This document shows positions 1 to 9,302 of a stretch of 64,000 nucleotides of DNA, one piece after another. The stretch is from Alicyclobacillus sp. (GTDB lineage Bacteria > Bacillota > Bacilli > Alicyclobacillales > Alicyclobacillaceae). The notes beneath the pieces were generated by a model, which did not search any database, had not been told where the DNA came from, and saw only the letters and a list, made by a program, of their open reading frames with translations. Within the stretch, counting starts at the first letter, position 1. Each line of letters starts with the position of its first letter. The position numbers and the translations under genes are program-made. The stretch is from positions 53,815 through 117,814 of the forward strand of contig JAIMBT010000012.1 of NCBI GenBank assembly GCA_023511295.1. Reading direction: 5' to 3'.

Positions 1-13
1 GAGGCGGATGGAG

Positions 14-3000
14 ATGGAACAAACGGTTGAAAACAGCATGTTACCGTTTACCGACGAAGATCGGTTGGGTACGACGGGAGAGCGGATTGTGGCAGATCGC
101 TACCTGCTCAAGGACGTTCAGAAGGAGACCTTGCAGGTCGGTTCCCTGGTCGTCGCTGTGTTGGACAAGAAGCGCGCGTACCACGAACTGGCTCGGGTGG
201 TTGCCTTGGACGCGGAGCAGCAGACCGTGACCGTCGAGCTGAAAGACGGTGCAACGGAAGTCTTGCCGTGGCACCAGGTGGACGTACTGCTTGAGACCAG
301 TCCTCGGGAGATGTGGCGGCGCGTCGCGCGCGGAGCCGCGGCCGTGACGCGTGACCCCGACCACTGGGCCGAGCAGTTTTACCGCCTGCAAAGTCATTGG
401 CGTTACGTACCTGGCGGCCGCATCAACGCGTCGATGGGAACGGGTATGCAGACGACGAGTTACAACTGCTTCGTCATCCCGAGCGTCGGCCCCACCCTGC
501 GGGACTACGCGGAGTCGTTCGGGCAGACGCTGGAGATTCAGGCGCGCAGCGGCGGCGTTGGCATGAATCTGTCCCGGATTCCGCCACAGGGCACCTATGT
601 CCCGGTCAGCGACGAGCCGCGCCAGCGGTACCTGCACTTGGTTCTCGACGTGTGGCACGCGGACCTGCTGGACTTTCTGCAACAGGAATATCCCCACAGC
701 ACGAAGGTCGTACGGTTGAACCCGGCGTTCCTGCGGGCGGTCGAAGAGGACGAGGTGTGGCGGTTCCAATTCCCGGACACGTCGGTGCCGGGGTATGACG
801 AGCGGTGGAACGGGCGTCTCGAAGACTGGGTGGCCGCAGGGCTCCCTGTGGTGGACAACGGCACGGTGAAGGCGCGCGAGCTCTACGACCAGATTCTCGA
901 GAGCGGTGCCGTCGCCGTGTCCGACCTGGCGGGGTCTCAGTTGTACCCCGGTGACCAGCGCAACACCATCGCGTCGACGCTCGGCGACATGTGGGAGCGC
1001 ATGCGGGAGGGGCGGCGCGTGACGCTGGTTCTGTCGTCGCTGCGTCCGCGTTACAGCTATGTGCGCGGTGTCAACGGCCGCAGCTCCGGCGCCTATTCGT
1101 GGGGCCTTCTGTACGACAAAGGGAATCAGGTGTTCGGCGACGGGTTTGGGCCGGTTGGGGTTGGCGAAATTATGAGCGTCGGCTGCCAACTCACGCTGCA
1201 GGGGGGCTCGCGCCGCGGGGCGTTGATGCTCATCTTGAACGACCGCCACGCGGACATCCTGAAGTTCATTCGCTGCAAGCAGGTGGATGGCGTCATCACG
1301 GGGGCGAACATCTCCGTCGGCGTATCCGAGCGGTTCATGGAGGCCAAGGAGAAAGGCGAACCGTGGCCCATCGGGTTCGTCCCAACCAGTCACTGGTCCA
1401 CCTTCAGCGGTGATTTCGACCAGTGGGTCAACGATGGGAAGCCGTTCGAGGAGACCGCAACCCTGCCTGCCGATGCCTTGTGGGATGAGTTGGTGTTGTC
1501 CGCGTGGAAATCGGCCGAACCGGGCGTCGTCTTTTTGGGCCGTGCGAACCGGATGAGCAATTCATGGTACTTCAACCCGCTCGTCGCGACGAATCCTTGC
1601 GGAGAACAGCCGCTGCCGGCAAACGGCATCTGTAACCTCGGAGCGGTCGTGTTGAGCCGGTTTACGGCCGGGTTTGCAGACAGCGGCCGAACCATCTCGT
1701 TCCAGGATTCGAAGAAAGAGGCGTACATCCGCGGCTTGCTCGCAAAACACTTTGACGCCGAACAGGCGGAATTCTTGCTGCACCATATCCGCTGGGAGGA
1801 ATTGGAGGAAACGACGAGGCTCGGGATTCGGTTCCAGGACGCCGTGATCGACGCGACGTATTATCCATTCGAAGAAAACCGCGTCAATCAGATGAGTGAG
1901 CGGCGAGTCGGACTGGGCATCATGGGTTTGCACGACCTGCTGCTCTTTTGCGGGATTCGCTACGGTTCGGACGACTCGGTGCGCCTGATTGACGTGTTGC
2001 TCGGGATGATGGCGGAATGGGCCTACCTCGAGTCGGTGGAACTGGCGAAGGAGAACGGGCCGTTCCCGAAGTTTGAGGCGGAGAAGTTCCTGCAATCCGG
2101 TTTCATGCAGCAGATGGCGGCCGAGCGGCCCCACGTTGTGGAGGCCATCCGACAGCACGGCGTCCGAAACGTCACCACGATGACCATCGCGCCAACCGGG
2201 ACGACGGGTACGATGGTCGGTTGCTCGACCGGCTGTGAGCCATACTACGCGTGGTCGTACTTCCGCAACTCGCGGCTTGGGATGTTCGAAGAGAACGCGT
2301 CCATCGTCCAGGAGTACATGGACGCACACCCCGGTCAGCCGCTGCCGGAGTACTTCGTGACGGCGATGCAGCTCACGCCAGAGGAACACGTCCGGGTCCA
2401 GGGTGCATTGCAAAAGTGGATTGACAGTTCGATTTCGAAGACCTGTAACGCACCGAACGACTACACCGTGGATGACACGCGGCGACTCTACGACTTGGCC
2501 TACAAGCTCGGGTGCAAGGGTGTGACCATCTACCGCGACGGGTCTCGCTCTGAACAGGTGTTGAGCCTCAAAGCGGAGGATGCCGACCGGACGGGCAAGG
2601 GACCGGAAGCGGAGGACGCCCCAGCTGCGGAGGGCGCACGGTCCGTCAACCGGGGCGTGGAGGATGCACCCGTGGTGGATGCTACTTATCGCAAGCGAAA
2701 CCGGCCGGATGTCCTGTACGGAGCGACGTATCGGAAGAACACGCCGCTCGGCAAAGCGTACATCACCATCAACGATGACCCTGACGAGCATGTCGCGTTG
2801 GAGATGTTCGTCAACATCGGCAAGGCAGGCAGCGACGTGTACGCGAGCAACGAGGCGTTGGGCCGGGCCATTACGCTGTACTTGCGTGACTCCCGCAATC
2901 CGAACAAGGAAGCGGAACTGGTGCGGCACTTCTCCGGAATCGGTGGGTCCAGCTCTGTCGGCTTCGGCGCGCAGCGGATTACATCTGTACCGGACGCCAT

Positions 3001-3223
3001 CGCCAAGGCGCTGATTGAGCACTCGGAGACGTTTCCGCTGCGCAAGACCGCATTTCGGGAATGGGCGACATCAGGAGAGGAAACCGTGACGGTCGCTGAC
3101 GAAAAGCCAGCACTTCGCAACTTCACGCTGGCGAAGGATCTGTGTCCCAACTGTCACCAACACAGCTTGGTTCACACGGGTGGCTGTTATGAATGTGAGG
3201 CGTGCGGATACAGTAAGTGCTAG
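14..3223 (+). CDS. nrdJ: adenosylcobalamin-dependent (class II) ribonucleotide reductase
   Basis: Reduces ribonucleotides to deoxyribonucleotides using a B12-derived radical, so it works with or without oxygen. About 1069 residues. The centre carries the radical-site motif NPCGEQPLPANGICNLG (near residue 527), matching the N-x-C-x-E triad of the family. APTGTTGTM followed by GCSTGCEPYYAW is the conserved phosphate-binding stretch. The tail has a Zn-ribbon-like CPNC...CYECEACGYSKC, whose cysteines probably pass electrons to the active site. An N-terminal stretch of about 100 residues before the reductase core is of the kind seen in long NrdJ forms. ATG at 14 is preferred to ATG at 8 because GAGGCGG (1-7) then lies 6 nt upstream. 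The upstream region is outside the window. Confidence 0.95.
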   Translation: MEQTVENSMLPFTDEDRLGTTGERIVADRYLLKDVQKETLQVGSLVVAVLDKKRAYHELARVVALDAEQQTVTVELKDGATEVLPWHQVDVLLETSPREMWRRVARGAAAVTRDPDHWAEQFYRLQSHWRYVPGGRINASMGTGMQTTSYNCFVIPSVGPTLRDYAESFGQTLEIQARSGGVGMNLSRIPPQGTYVPVSDEPRQRYLHLVLDVWHADLLDFLQQEYPHSTKVVRLNPAFLRAVEEDEVWRFQFPDTSVPGYDERWNGRLEDWVAAGLPVVDNGTVKARELYDQILESGAVAVSDLAGSQLYPGDQRNTIASTLGDMWERMREGRRVTLVLSSLRPRYSYVRGVNGRSSGAYSWGLLYDKGNQVFGDGFGPVGVGEIMSVGCQLTLQGGSRRGALMLILNDRHADILKFIRCKQVDGVITGANISVGVSERFMEAKEKGEPWPIGFVPTSHWSTFSGDFDQWVNDGKPFEETATLPADALWDELVLSAWKSAEPGVVFLGRANRMSNSWYFNPLVATNPCGEQPLPANGICNLGAVVLSRFTAGFADSGRTISFQDSKKEAYIRGLLAKHFDAEQAEFLLHHIRWEELEETTRLGIRFQDAVIDATYYPFEENRVNQMSERRVGLGIMGLHDLLLFCGIRYGSDDSVRLIDVLLGMMAEWAYLESVELAKENGPFPKFEAEKFLQSGFMQQMAAERPHVVEAIRQHGVRNVTTMTIAPTGTTGTMVGCSTGCEPYYAWSYFRNSRLGMFEENASIVQEYMDAHPGQPLPEYFVTAMQLTPEEHVRVQGALQKWIDSSISKTCNAPNDYTVDDTRRLYDLAYKLGCKGVTIYRDGSRSEQVLSLKAEDADRTGKGPEAEDAPAAEGARSVNRGVEDAPVVDATYRKRNRPDVLYGATYRKNTPLGKAYITINDDPDEHVALEMFVNIGKAGSDVYASNEALGRAITLYLRDSRNPNKEAELVRHFSGIGGSSSVGFGAQRITSVPDAIAKALIEHSETFPLRKTAFREWATSGEETVTVADEKPALRNFTLAKDLCPNCHQHSLVHTGGCYECEACGYSKC

Positions 3224-3285
3224 TCCGACGCGAGCGGTGCGGTGGCGACCCGCTGGGCGGATTTGCTCGAAGCCGCGATACGGGA

Positions 3286-3320
3286 ACGACCCCACAGAGC
3301 GTGATGCCCTGTGGGGTCGT
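3286..3320 (+). terminator. hairpin after nrdJ
   Basis: A perfect 12-bp stem (ACGACCCCACAG with its complement) closes an 11-nt loop 60 nt after the nrdJ stop. No T-run follows, so it may act as a weak or bidirectional terminator between nrdJ and the convergent microprotein gene. Confidence 0.55.
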
Positions 3321-3377
3321 CGTGTCGCGACTGCGACGGTGCACGTCTGTATCGCACCGGCACGGGCTGCCGAATGC

Positions 3378-3488
3378 TCAGTATGCGGCGCCCGCAGCGC
3401 CCGCCGCCGGGACGAAGAGGAAGAACAGCACGAAGATGATCAAAAACACGACCGCCCAACGCGTGTAGCCACCAAAGACACCATACAT
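3378..3488 (-). CDS. YjcZ-family-like spore microprotein (36 aa)
   Basis: A 36-residue protein too short for most gene callers. It starts MYGVFGGYTRW, continues with a single strongly hydrophobic segment (VVFLIIFVLFFLFV), and ends in an Ala/Gly tail closed by Tyr. That layout (Gly/Tyr-rich head, one membrane span, small-residue tail) is typical of the YjcZ/YczN-type proteins of Bacillus spores. An excellent AAGGAGG Shine-Dalgarno sits 8 nt before the ATG. It is convergent with nrdJ and is the only gene I can support in the 490-bp gap before rsuA. Family membership is inferred from composition and layout, not from an alignment. Confidence 0.65.
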   Translation of the reverse strand: MYGVFGGYTRWAVVFLIIFVLFFLFVPAAGAAGAAY

Positions 3489-3713
3489 ATTTGCATCCTC
3501 CTTCGCACAATGGCCGCTTCAGGGTGCATCCTGAGGCAGCTGAGCTTGGTAAGACACCATTACCGTATGACGGGGGCAGGGAGGGGGCGCGGGCACGTGT
3601 CCCGACTCCGTTCTTCTCTATGTCGACTTGGGCCGACGGCCGGGGGCGGATTCCTGACGATGCGCCGGACCGCACGGTTCGCCTGGCCGTCGTCCGGGGA
3701 AAGGAGATAGACC

Positions 3714-4454
3714 ATGTCGGAAAAGCCGCAGCGGATCGACAAGTTGTTGAGTCACGTCGGATTTGGGTCGCGGAAGGACATCAGAGCTCTGGTCAAGGCC
3801 GGCCGGGTTCTCGTCAACGGGGACGTGGTGCGGGACCCGGGCCGGCACGTCGTACCGGATGTGGACGACATCACGGTGGACGGCGAGACGGTCGTGTACA
3901 GAGCGTTTGTCTACCTGATGATGAACAAACCCCCCGGTGTCGTCTCCGCCACGGAAGACCTGCGTGACCGGACGGTCACCGATCTGCTCGAACCGCACTG
4001 GCAAGCGTTTGAACCGTTTCCGGTCGGGCGTCTGGACAAGGACACCGAGGGACTTCTGCTGCTCACGAACGACGGCCAACTCGCGCACCGACTCCTCTCC
4101 CCGCGGCGCCACGTTCCGAAGCGCTACTACGCCGAGGTGGCGGGCGAGGTCACGCGGGCGGACGTGGAGGCGTTTCGCGCCGGTTTGGAGCTCGACGACG
4201 GGTATCGAACCCTGCCTTCCGAACTGTCCATCCAGTCTATGGGCCAACACGCTTGCGTCGAAGTCACGCTGTATGAGGGCAAGTACCACCAGGTCAAGCG
4301 CATGTTTGAAGCCGTCGGCAAACGCGTGGTCTACCTGAAGCGGTTGTCGATGGGGAGTCTCACACTGGACCCGCTGCTCCCGGTCGGCGCGGTTCGCGAG
4401 TTGACCGACGACGAGCTGGTCAGGCTGCGAACCGACGCTGGCCTTGAGGTATAG
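3714..4454 (+). CDS. rsuA: 16S rRNA pseudouridine synthase, RsuA type
   Basis: Isomerises a uridine of small-subunit rRNA (U516 in E. coli numbering) to pseudouridine. 246 residues. An N-terminal S4 RNA-binding domain (RIDKLLSHVGFGSRKDIRAL, residues 7-26 onward) precedes the catalytic domain. Its catalytic loop GRLDKDTEGLLLLTNDG contains the invariant Asp. The later stretch GKYHQVKRMFEAVG fits RsuA better than RluB. AAAGGAGATAGACC gives a good ribosome site. It appears monocistronic, with sleB close behind. The exact target uridine is by family only. Confidence 0.9.
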   Translation: MSEKPQRIDKLLSHVGFGSRKDIRALVKAGRVLVNGDVVRDPGRHVVPDVDDITVDGETVVYRAFVYLMMNKPPGVVSATEDLRDRTVTDLLEPHWQAFEPFPVGRLDKDTEGLLLLTNDGQLAHRLLSPRRHVPKRYYAEVAGEVTRADVEAFRAGLELDDGYRTLPSELSIQSMGQHACVEVTLYEGKYHQVKRMFEAVGKRVVYLKRLSMGSLTLDPLLPVGAVRELTDDELVRLRTDAGLEV

Positions 4455-4500
4455 GCCCTCGGGAATCGCACACGCTACACCTCAAAAAGGGGGGCGGTGT

Positions 4501-5274
4501 GTGGCGATGAAAGGACGCGGAATCCGCCGAGGCGCTTGGATTTCGATGATGTCCACCGCGGCGGCGGTGTGGATGGCTGTGTTCTCTCTGGAGCCGGCGG
4601 CTGCGTTTACCGCGCGGGACTTGATGTACGGCAGCCGCGGTTACGACGTCGACGAACTGCAGAATCGGTTGAAATACGATGGCTACTACCACGGTAAGGT
4701 GGATGGGATCTTCGGGTGGAAGACGTATTGGGCGGTTCGCAACTTCCAGTACAACTTTGGGATGAAGGTCACCGGTTACGTCGATATGGCCACCAAGATG
4801 AAGCTGGTGGCGGCGACACAGGGCTGGCATTACCAGCCTGCGAACAGCAGTGGTGCAGGGGGGAGCACCGGATCAAACAGCGGCAGTGACACCACGGCAC
4901 TGGCACCGGTGGGGAACCTGAGCAGTTCGGACCTGAACCTGATGGCGCACACGGTGTACGCGGAAGCCCGCGGCGAACCGTTTGAAGGGCAGGTCGCCGT
5001 GGCGGCGGTCATTCTCAACCGCTTGCAAAGCCCGAAGTTCCCAAACACAATTCCAGGAATCATCTATCAGCCCGGTGCGTTTACGTCCGTCTCTGACGGC
5101 CAGATCAACCTGCAGCCAAACGCAGAGGCGATGAAGGCCGTGATGGATGCGGTTCACGGGTGGGACCCGTCACACGGTGCTCTGTACTACTTTAACCCGG
5201 CCACGGCCACCAGCTCTTGGATTTGGTCCCAGCCGGAGATCACGAAGATTGGGGATCACATCTTCTTGGCCTGA
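4501..5274 (+). CDS. sleB: spore cortex-lytic enzyme / cell wall hydrolase SleB
   Basis: Hydrolyses muramic-lactam peptidoglycan of the spore cortex during germination. About 257 residues: signal peptide (WISMMSTAAAVWMAVFSLE, cleaved near AAAF), a peptidoglycan-binding domain (SRGYDVDELQNRLKYDGYY... residues about 40-95), a Ser/Gly linker, and a C-terminal Hydrolase_2 (SleB) domain starting at MAHTVYAEARGEPFEGQ, where the Glu of EARGE is the presumed catalytic residue. GTG at 4501 is chosen because a G-rich ribosome site lies 6 nt upstream; ATG at 4507 is an alternative. No ypeB partner follows here. It supports a spore-forming host. Confidence 0.88.
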   Translation: MAMKGRGIRRGAWISMMSTAAAVWMAVFSLEPAAAFTARDLMYGSRGYDVDELQNRLKYDGYYHGKVDGIFGWKTYWAVRNFQYNFGMKVTGYVDMATKMKLVAATQGWHYQPANSSGAGGSTGSNSGSDTTALAPVGNLSSSDLNLMAHTVYAEARGEPFEGQVAVAAVILNRLQSPKFPNTIPGIIYQPGAFTSVSDGQINLQPNAEAMKAVMDAVHGWDPSHGALYYFNPATATSSWIWSQPEITKIGDHIFLA

Positions 5275-5390
5275 TGTCGACTCGGGTGTGCTCTGGTGTC
5301 CGCTTCATTACGTTGCTAAAATGAATACGGAATCGGACAAAACCGACGGCGAACAACAGACACGCATCAGAGACGAGGGGGTCTTCGAAT

Positions 5391-5900
5391 TTGGCCGAAT
5401 CGAAGCTGCATCAGCCGTTCGTTGAATTCGAGCAGCTGATGGAGCGCTTCGCCCGTTTGACGCACCAGCGGTTGGCGGCGAAGAAAGGGGGACTGACGGG
5501 CAGCCAGATCTTCATCCTCCGTTTTTTAGAGCCCCGAGACTTCGCGAAGGCGTCTGACCTGGCCCGCGTATCCGGCCTCAGTCCGGGTGCGGTCACCCAG
5601 GTGTGCGACGAACTGGTGAAAGAGGGGTACGTGGAGCGGACGCGTTCCCAGGATGACCGGCGGGTGGTTCACATCTCCATCACGCCGCCGGGGCGCGAAA
5701 TGCTAGATCAACTCGTCGCCGAGCGGCGCGCCCACATTCGCTGGATCTTTGAACAACTTGGAGCCGAGGACGCGACGGAGTTTGTACGCATTGTCCGGCG
5801 GATTGTCGACCTGCTCGAGCGCGAGGTCGGCGGCGGAGACGACCGGGACGGGACGGATGCACCGTCGCATCCGGTGACATCCGATGGAGGGAGAGGGTGA
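5391..5900 (+). CDS. MarR-family transcriptional regulator
   Basis: 169 residues with a winged-helix MarR fold: GLTGSQIFILRFL, then ASDLARVSGLSPGAVTQVCDEL as recognition region, then YVERTRSQDDRRVVHISIT as wing. The TTG start at 5391 follows a GAGGGGG site. The stop lies just before the GTG of the next dehydrogenase gene, so regulator and enzyme are likely co-transcribed. The Asp/Gly-rich tail is probably disordered. The ligand is unknown. Confidence 0.85.
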   Translation: MAESKLHQPFVEFEQLMERFARLTHQRLAAKKGGLTGSQIFILRFLEPRDFAKASDLARVSGLSPGAVTQVCDELVKEGYVERTRSQDDRRVVHISITPPGREMLDQLVAERRAHIRWIFEQLGAEDATEFVRIVRRIVDLLEREVGGGDDRDGTDAPSHPVTSDGGRG

Positions 5901-5904
5901 CGTC

Positions 5905-6774
5905 GTGAACATCGGATGGATTGGACTCGGCAACATGGGGGTGCCGATGGTCCGGAACGCTGCGAAGGCGGGATTCAACGTCCGCGCCTACAACCGAACC
6001 GAACGCACGTTTGACCTTGGTCCTGCAACGCGTGCGGCTTCTATCCGGGATGCCGTCACAGCAGCGGACGTCGTTGGCATCATGGTGTCGGACGCGGCGG
6101 CTGTCGAGGCGGTGGTCTTCGATGCGGACGGCGTCTGTGCTCACGCCCGCCCCGGCACGTTGGTGGTGAACTTCAGCACCATCGGCGTCGACGAAACCCG
6201 TGCACTGGCGCTGCGGGCTGCCGATGCAGGGCTGGAATGGCTGGATGCCCCGGTTTCCGGTTCGGTTGGACCGGCGAACGACGCCAAGTTGGTGGTGCTC
6301 GCTGGCGGTTCCGAGGCCGCATTTGAACGCGTGCGGCCGTGGTTGCTGACGATGTCGAAACAGGCGTTTCACCTGGGACCTGTCGGTAGCGGCGCGGCCA
6401 TGAAGCTGCTCGTCAACGCTTACCTTGGCGCGGTTGTCGCCACCGCATCGGAGTGCATGGCAGTCGCCGAGAAGGCTGGGTTGGGTCAAAACCGCTGGCT
6501 GGAGGTCATCCGTGAAACGGCGATGTGGTCCCCCATCCTTGCGGGCAAACAGGCTCTGTGGGAGGCGCGCGATTACCCGCAGGCCTTCGCGCTCAAACAT
6601 ATGAACAAGGACCTCGCGTTGATGTCCCGGTATGCTTCCACGCTGTCTGCTGCCGTTCCTGCCCTGACGGCGGTGTGGCAAGCCTACCTCGAAGGCGTTG
6701 CAAGTGACTGGGCTGAACACGATATGTCCGCCGTCTTGGAAGTGGCGTTGCGGCACGCTGGGGTGACGCCGTGA
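5905..6774 (+). CDS. NAD(P)-dependent 3-hydroxyisobutyrate dehydrogenase-family oxidoreductase
   Basis: About 290 residues. The N-terminal Rossmann domain opens with GWIGLGNMGVPM. The substrate loop is DAPVSGSVGPANDAKL, and the catalytic lysine lies in GAAMKLLVNAYLG. These are hallmarks of the beta-hydroxyacid dehydrogenase family (3-hydroxyisobutyrate, tartronate semialdehyde or glyoxylate substrates). GTG at 5905 is chosen because a GGGAGAGGG site sits about 8 nt upstream. The end overlaps the next gene by 4 nt (GTGA), so they form an operon with the upstream MarR gene. The substrate cannot be fixed from sequence. Confidence 0.88.
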   Translation: MNIGWIGLGNMGVPMVRNAAKAGFNVRAYNRTERTFDLGPATRAASIRDAVTAADVVGIMVSDAAAVEAVVFDADGVCAHARPGTLVVNFSTIGVDETRALALRAADAGLEWLDAPVSGSVGPANDAKLVVLAGGSEAAFERVRPWLLTMSKQAFHLGPVGSGAAMKLLVNAYLGAVVATASECMAVAEKAGLGQNRWLEVIRETAMWSPILAGKQALWEARDYPQAFALKHMNKDLALMSRYASTLSAAVPALTAVWQAYLEGVASDWAEHDMSAVLEVALRHAGVTP

Positions 6775-7277
6775 GGCGGGCCGTCGTGTTGGACCGGGAT
6801 GGCGTCATCAACGACAACCAACACCCCGTGAACAGGCCAGAGGAACTCACCTTGTTTCCCGGCGCCGCATCCGCCATCGCCCGGCTGAATCAAGCCGGGT
6901 TGTTGGTCTGTGTGGCGACGAACCAGGGGGGTGTCGGCCTCGGATACATGACCGAGGAGGCCTTGAACGCCGTTCATGCGCGCATGCGGGCTTTGCTCGC
7001 CGAATCGGGCGCTCGAATCGACGCACTGCAGGCATGCATCCATCCGCCGGACGCGGGATGTGCGTGTCGCAAACCCCAGCCCGGGATGCTGTTGGCGCTG
7101 CAACGGGAGCTCGGGTTTTCCGCGGCCGACAGTTTCATGGTGGGAGACCGCGAGACGGACGTGGAAGCGGGGATGGCCGCGGGGATGCGGACCATCCGAA
7201 TTGGTCCTGGGGCGACGGCGGCTGACTTCCAGGCTGCGGATTTGCCAGCCGCTGTCGCGTACATCCTCCGCGCGTAG
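6771..7277 (+). CDS. gmhB: HAD-IIIA phosphatase, GmhB type
   Basis: 168 residues. The HAD nucleophile motif is VVLDRDGVIN, motif II is CVATNQGG, and the Asp pair of motif IV lies in GDRETDVEAG. The zinc site CIHPPDAGCACRKPQPGM is the GmhB signature (D-glycero-D-manno-heptose-1,7-bisphosphate 7-phosphatase). In Gram-positives such enzymes feed GDP-heptose for S-layer or surface glycans, or act on other sugar bisphosphates. It overlaps the preceding dehydrogenase by 4 nt. No other heptose genes are nearby, so the pathway is inferred. Confidence 0.82.
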   Translation: MRRAVVLDRDGVINDNQHPVNRPEELTLFPGAASAIARLNQAGLLVCVATNQGGVGLGYMTEEALNAVHARMRALLAESGARIDALQACIHPPDAGCACRKPQPGMLLALQRELGFSAADSFMVGDRETDVEAGMAAGMRTIRIGPGATAADFQAADLPAAVAYILRA

Positions 7278-7308
7278 CGGCGCGCGAAGCGCCCGGCTCG
7301 ACGCCGGC

Positions 7309-8718
7309 TCAGCCCGGGTCGGAGAGCAGCCAGTCTGCGATAAAGCCGACGCCGCCGCCCGATACGGAGACTTCGTCCCAAGAACCGGATGTCCCCAAGA
7401 CCTCCACCGAAGCACCGCCAGCGACCGACGCGATGATGGGGTAGGTGGTGTCGGGACCGGATCGAATATTGGCTCCTTCGGGCGGCACGAGCATCGGATG
7501 AGGCGCCGTGGGTTGAACGGGGAAGGCGCCTCCGCTCGACCCGGCGGTGCCAGATTCGTTCTGTCCGTCCGCTTCTGGGCTCGTCGAGGCAGCGCTCGCA
7601 GCGTTGGCGCTGTTCCCGGACGAGGGACCGGGCGATGCCGCTTGGTTTCCGCCTCCTTCGGCGGATGACGATGCGGGAGGTGCCCAGTTGGCTGTGACCG
7701 TGGGGTCCTGTATCGGGTTCTTCTGAACCACACCGGCGGTGAAGAACTGGTTGGACACGTACTTCGCCTCGAGCGGATTGACAATCCAGTAGCTCTCATC
7801 TCCCGGGATCTTCGGGTCCGGGTTGTGAAACGACCCGGGCAGCGTCTCCGTGATGATGTCATACCCCTTGTACTGCTCGGCGTGGGACGCCAACTGGAGG
7901 ACGTTCAGCATCGACATGTCCGTATCGAGCGTGCCCCAGAACTCCCGGATGAGTGTGGGCAGTTGCACGATATTGGATGGCTGCAGTAACTTTTGCGTCA
8001 GCGCGCGAAGAAACGCCTGCTGGCGCTCCGTACGGCCGATATCGCCGAGGGCGTCGTGGCGAAACCGCACGAATCCGAGCGCCTGTTGACCGTTCAGGGT
8101 CTGTACACCGGGGCGCAGGTTGATGAGGTTGTACTGCTTGTCCCCAGTGTTATAGTACATCCGCTCCGGCACGTTCACCGTGACCCCGTGGATGGTGTTG
8201 ATGATGTCGACCAGCCCTCCGAAATGAGTGAGGGCGTAGTGGTCGATAGGCTGTCCTGTCAGGCCTGTCACCAGGTTCTCAAGCAGAGCCGGCCCACCGA
8301 GGGAGAGCGCTTCGTTGATTTTGGCGTAGGAGCCGTCCGGATACAGCACCTTCGTGTCGCGGGGGATTGACATCAGGGCGATCCGGTGGTCAGCGGGATC
8401 AATACTGGCCAAGATGAGCGAGTCGGTGTTGCCGCCTGTCTCACCCGGGCGCGTGTCGGTCCCAATCAACAGCACGTTCAGCCGGCCGTCCTCTTCGGCA
8501 GGAGGACCCGCTGTATCGTTGGTGGATTTCGCTGCCGTGTCGATACCCGGGAACTTCGGATAGGCAACGTGGTGCGTCAGCGGCCGCGTCATCCAGTAAT
8601 ATCCTCCGGCGCCGAGTGCGACCACGACGGCCGCTATCGATCCGCCCATCCACAAAACCCGGCGCCTCGAGTTGCGTTCCTTTTCCTCACGGCGTTTGCG
8701 CGCATGGCGTCCTGCCAA
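7309..8718 (-). CDS. LytR-CpsA-Psr (LCP) cell-wall ligase with SH3b tail
   Basis: Attaches undecaprenyl-linked teichoic acids or polysaccharide to peptidoglycan at the outer face of the membrane. About 469 residues: basic cytosolic head, one membrane span (WMGGSIAAVVVALGAGGYYW), then an LCP domain with GTDTRPGETGGNTDSLILAS, the Arg-rich SIPRDTKV and GFVRFRHDALGDIGRTERQQ. A Ser/Ala/Gly linker leads to a C-terminal SH3b wall-binding domain (ANIRSGPDTTYPIIASV). The open frame extends further upstream, but TTG at 8718 has AGGGAG 8 nt before it and gives a normal LCP N-terminus. Convergent with gmhB. Confidence 0.88.
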   Translation of the reverse strand: MAGRHARKRREEKERNSRRRVLWMGGSIAAVVVALGAGGYYWMTRPLTHHVAYPKFPGIDTAAKSTNDTAGPPAEEDGRLNVLLIGTDTRPGETGGNTDSLILASIDPADHRIALMSIPRDTKVLYPDGSYAKINEALSLGGPALLENLVTGLTGQPIDHYALTHFGGLVDIINTIHGVTVNVPERMYYNTGDKQYNLINLRPGVQTLNGQQALGFVRFRHDALGDIGRTERQQAFLRALTQKLLQPSNIVQLPTLIREFWGTLDTDMSMLNVLQLASHAEQYKGYDIITETLPGSFHNPDPKIPGDESYWIVNPLEAKYVSNQFFTAGVVQKNPIQDPTVTANWAPPASSSAEGGGNQAASPGPSSGNSANAASAASTSPEADGQNESGTAGSSGGAFPVQPTAPHPMLVPPEGANIRSGPDTTYPIIASVAGGASVEVLGTSGSWDEVSVSGGGVGFIADWLLSDPG

Positions 8719-8842
8719 TCCGTTCACTCCCTGGTTCAAGACGATACGTGGGTTCTGATCTCGCTTCTCACCGAGTGCGAGAAAGCGGGGGCACGGGACC
8801 TCAGGTGTCAGTTTTTGTCCTTTATTGTCAGCGATTGCTCCC

Positions 8843-8864
8843 ATTGTACACGGAAACGCTTTCC
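8843..8864 (-). promoter_or_regulatory. promoter -10 and palindrome upstream of the LCP gene
   Basis: On the minus strand TACAAT (8848-8843) makes a -10 box. Directly upstream lies the near-perfect palindrome GGAAACGCTTTCC (8852-8864), in the -10/-35 spacer. It resembles a catabolite-responsive element with about three mismatches, so it could be a repressor operator. No clear -35 box. Confidence 0.35.
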
Positions 8865-8930
8865 ACCGAAAGTTCCTGGAAGTGATTCGGCGACGACGGT
8901 GACCACCCGCTCGGGTCAGAAAGCAGGTGA

Positions 8931-8936
8931 TATAAT
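8931..8936 (+). promoter_or_regulatory. -10 box for the 9001 gene
   Basis: A perfect TATAAT lies 65 nt upstream of the ATG at 9001, in the divergent gap between the LCP gene and the small membrane protein. The -35 is poor. Confidence 0.45.
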
Positions 8937-9000
8937 GGAACGGTAGACTCGGGATGTTGTGCCACGTGGCACAGCGGCCTGTAGACAAAGGAGAAGTTGC

Positions 9001-9225
9001 ATGAATCAACTGCTTCCCGACTGGATGTTTGCCGCGTTTGCCATCGGCGCGTGGACGCTCGCCGGGTGGATTGTCCGACACTGGCACTGGATGCCGGCCC
9101 GCGGGCTCGCGATTGCGGTCGTGGCTGGATGTGCACTGGTGCTCGCGGCCCGGTACGTGACGCGCTTCATTCGGCACCGTCGAAACCCGGACACCCCAGA
9201 TCCAGACGAGTGGAAGCAGTACTGA
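9001..9225 (+). CDS. small two-span membrane protein
   Basis: 74 residues of no family I recognise. Two hydrophobic segments (WMFAAFAIGAWTLAGWIV and LAIAVVAGCALVLAARYV) are separated by a short basic turn. The C-terminus is charged (RHRRNPDTPDPDEWKQY) and likely cytosolic. AAAGGAG precedes the ATG by a proper distance. Followed after 78 nt by the enoyl-CoA hydratase gene, possibly on the same message. Confidence 0.6.
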   Translation: MNQLLPDWMFAAFAIGAWTLAGWIVRHWHWMPARGLAIAVVAGCALVLAARYVTRFIRHRRNPDTPDPDEWKQY

Positions 9226-9302
9226 GGGAATGGTACGACTGTGCGGTCACCTGAGGCGACGGTGCAATGAGTTCAGATGGACGGTGAGGGAGGCTGACAC
9301 CC

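Noticed and set aside
41..3022. Long minus-strand frames (450 and 486 codons) over nrdJ
   Set aside because: Shadows of a high-GC gene: Arg/His/Pro-rich, no ribosome sites, and nrdJ explains the DNA fully.
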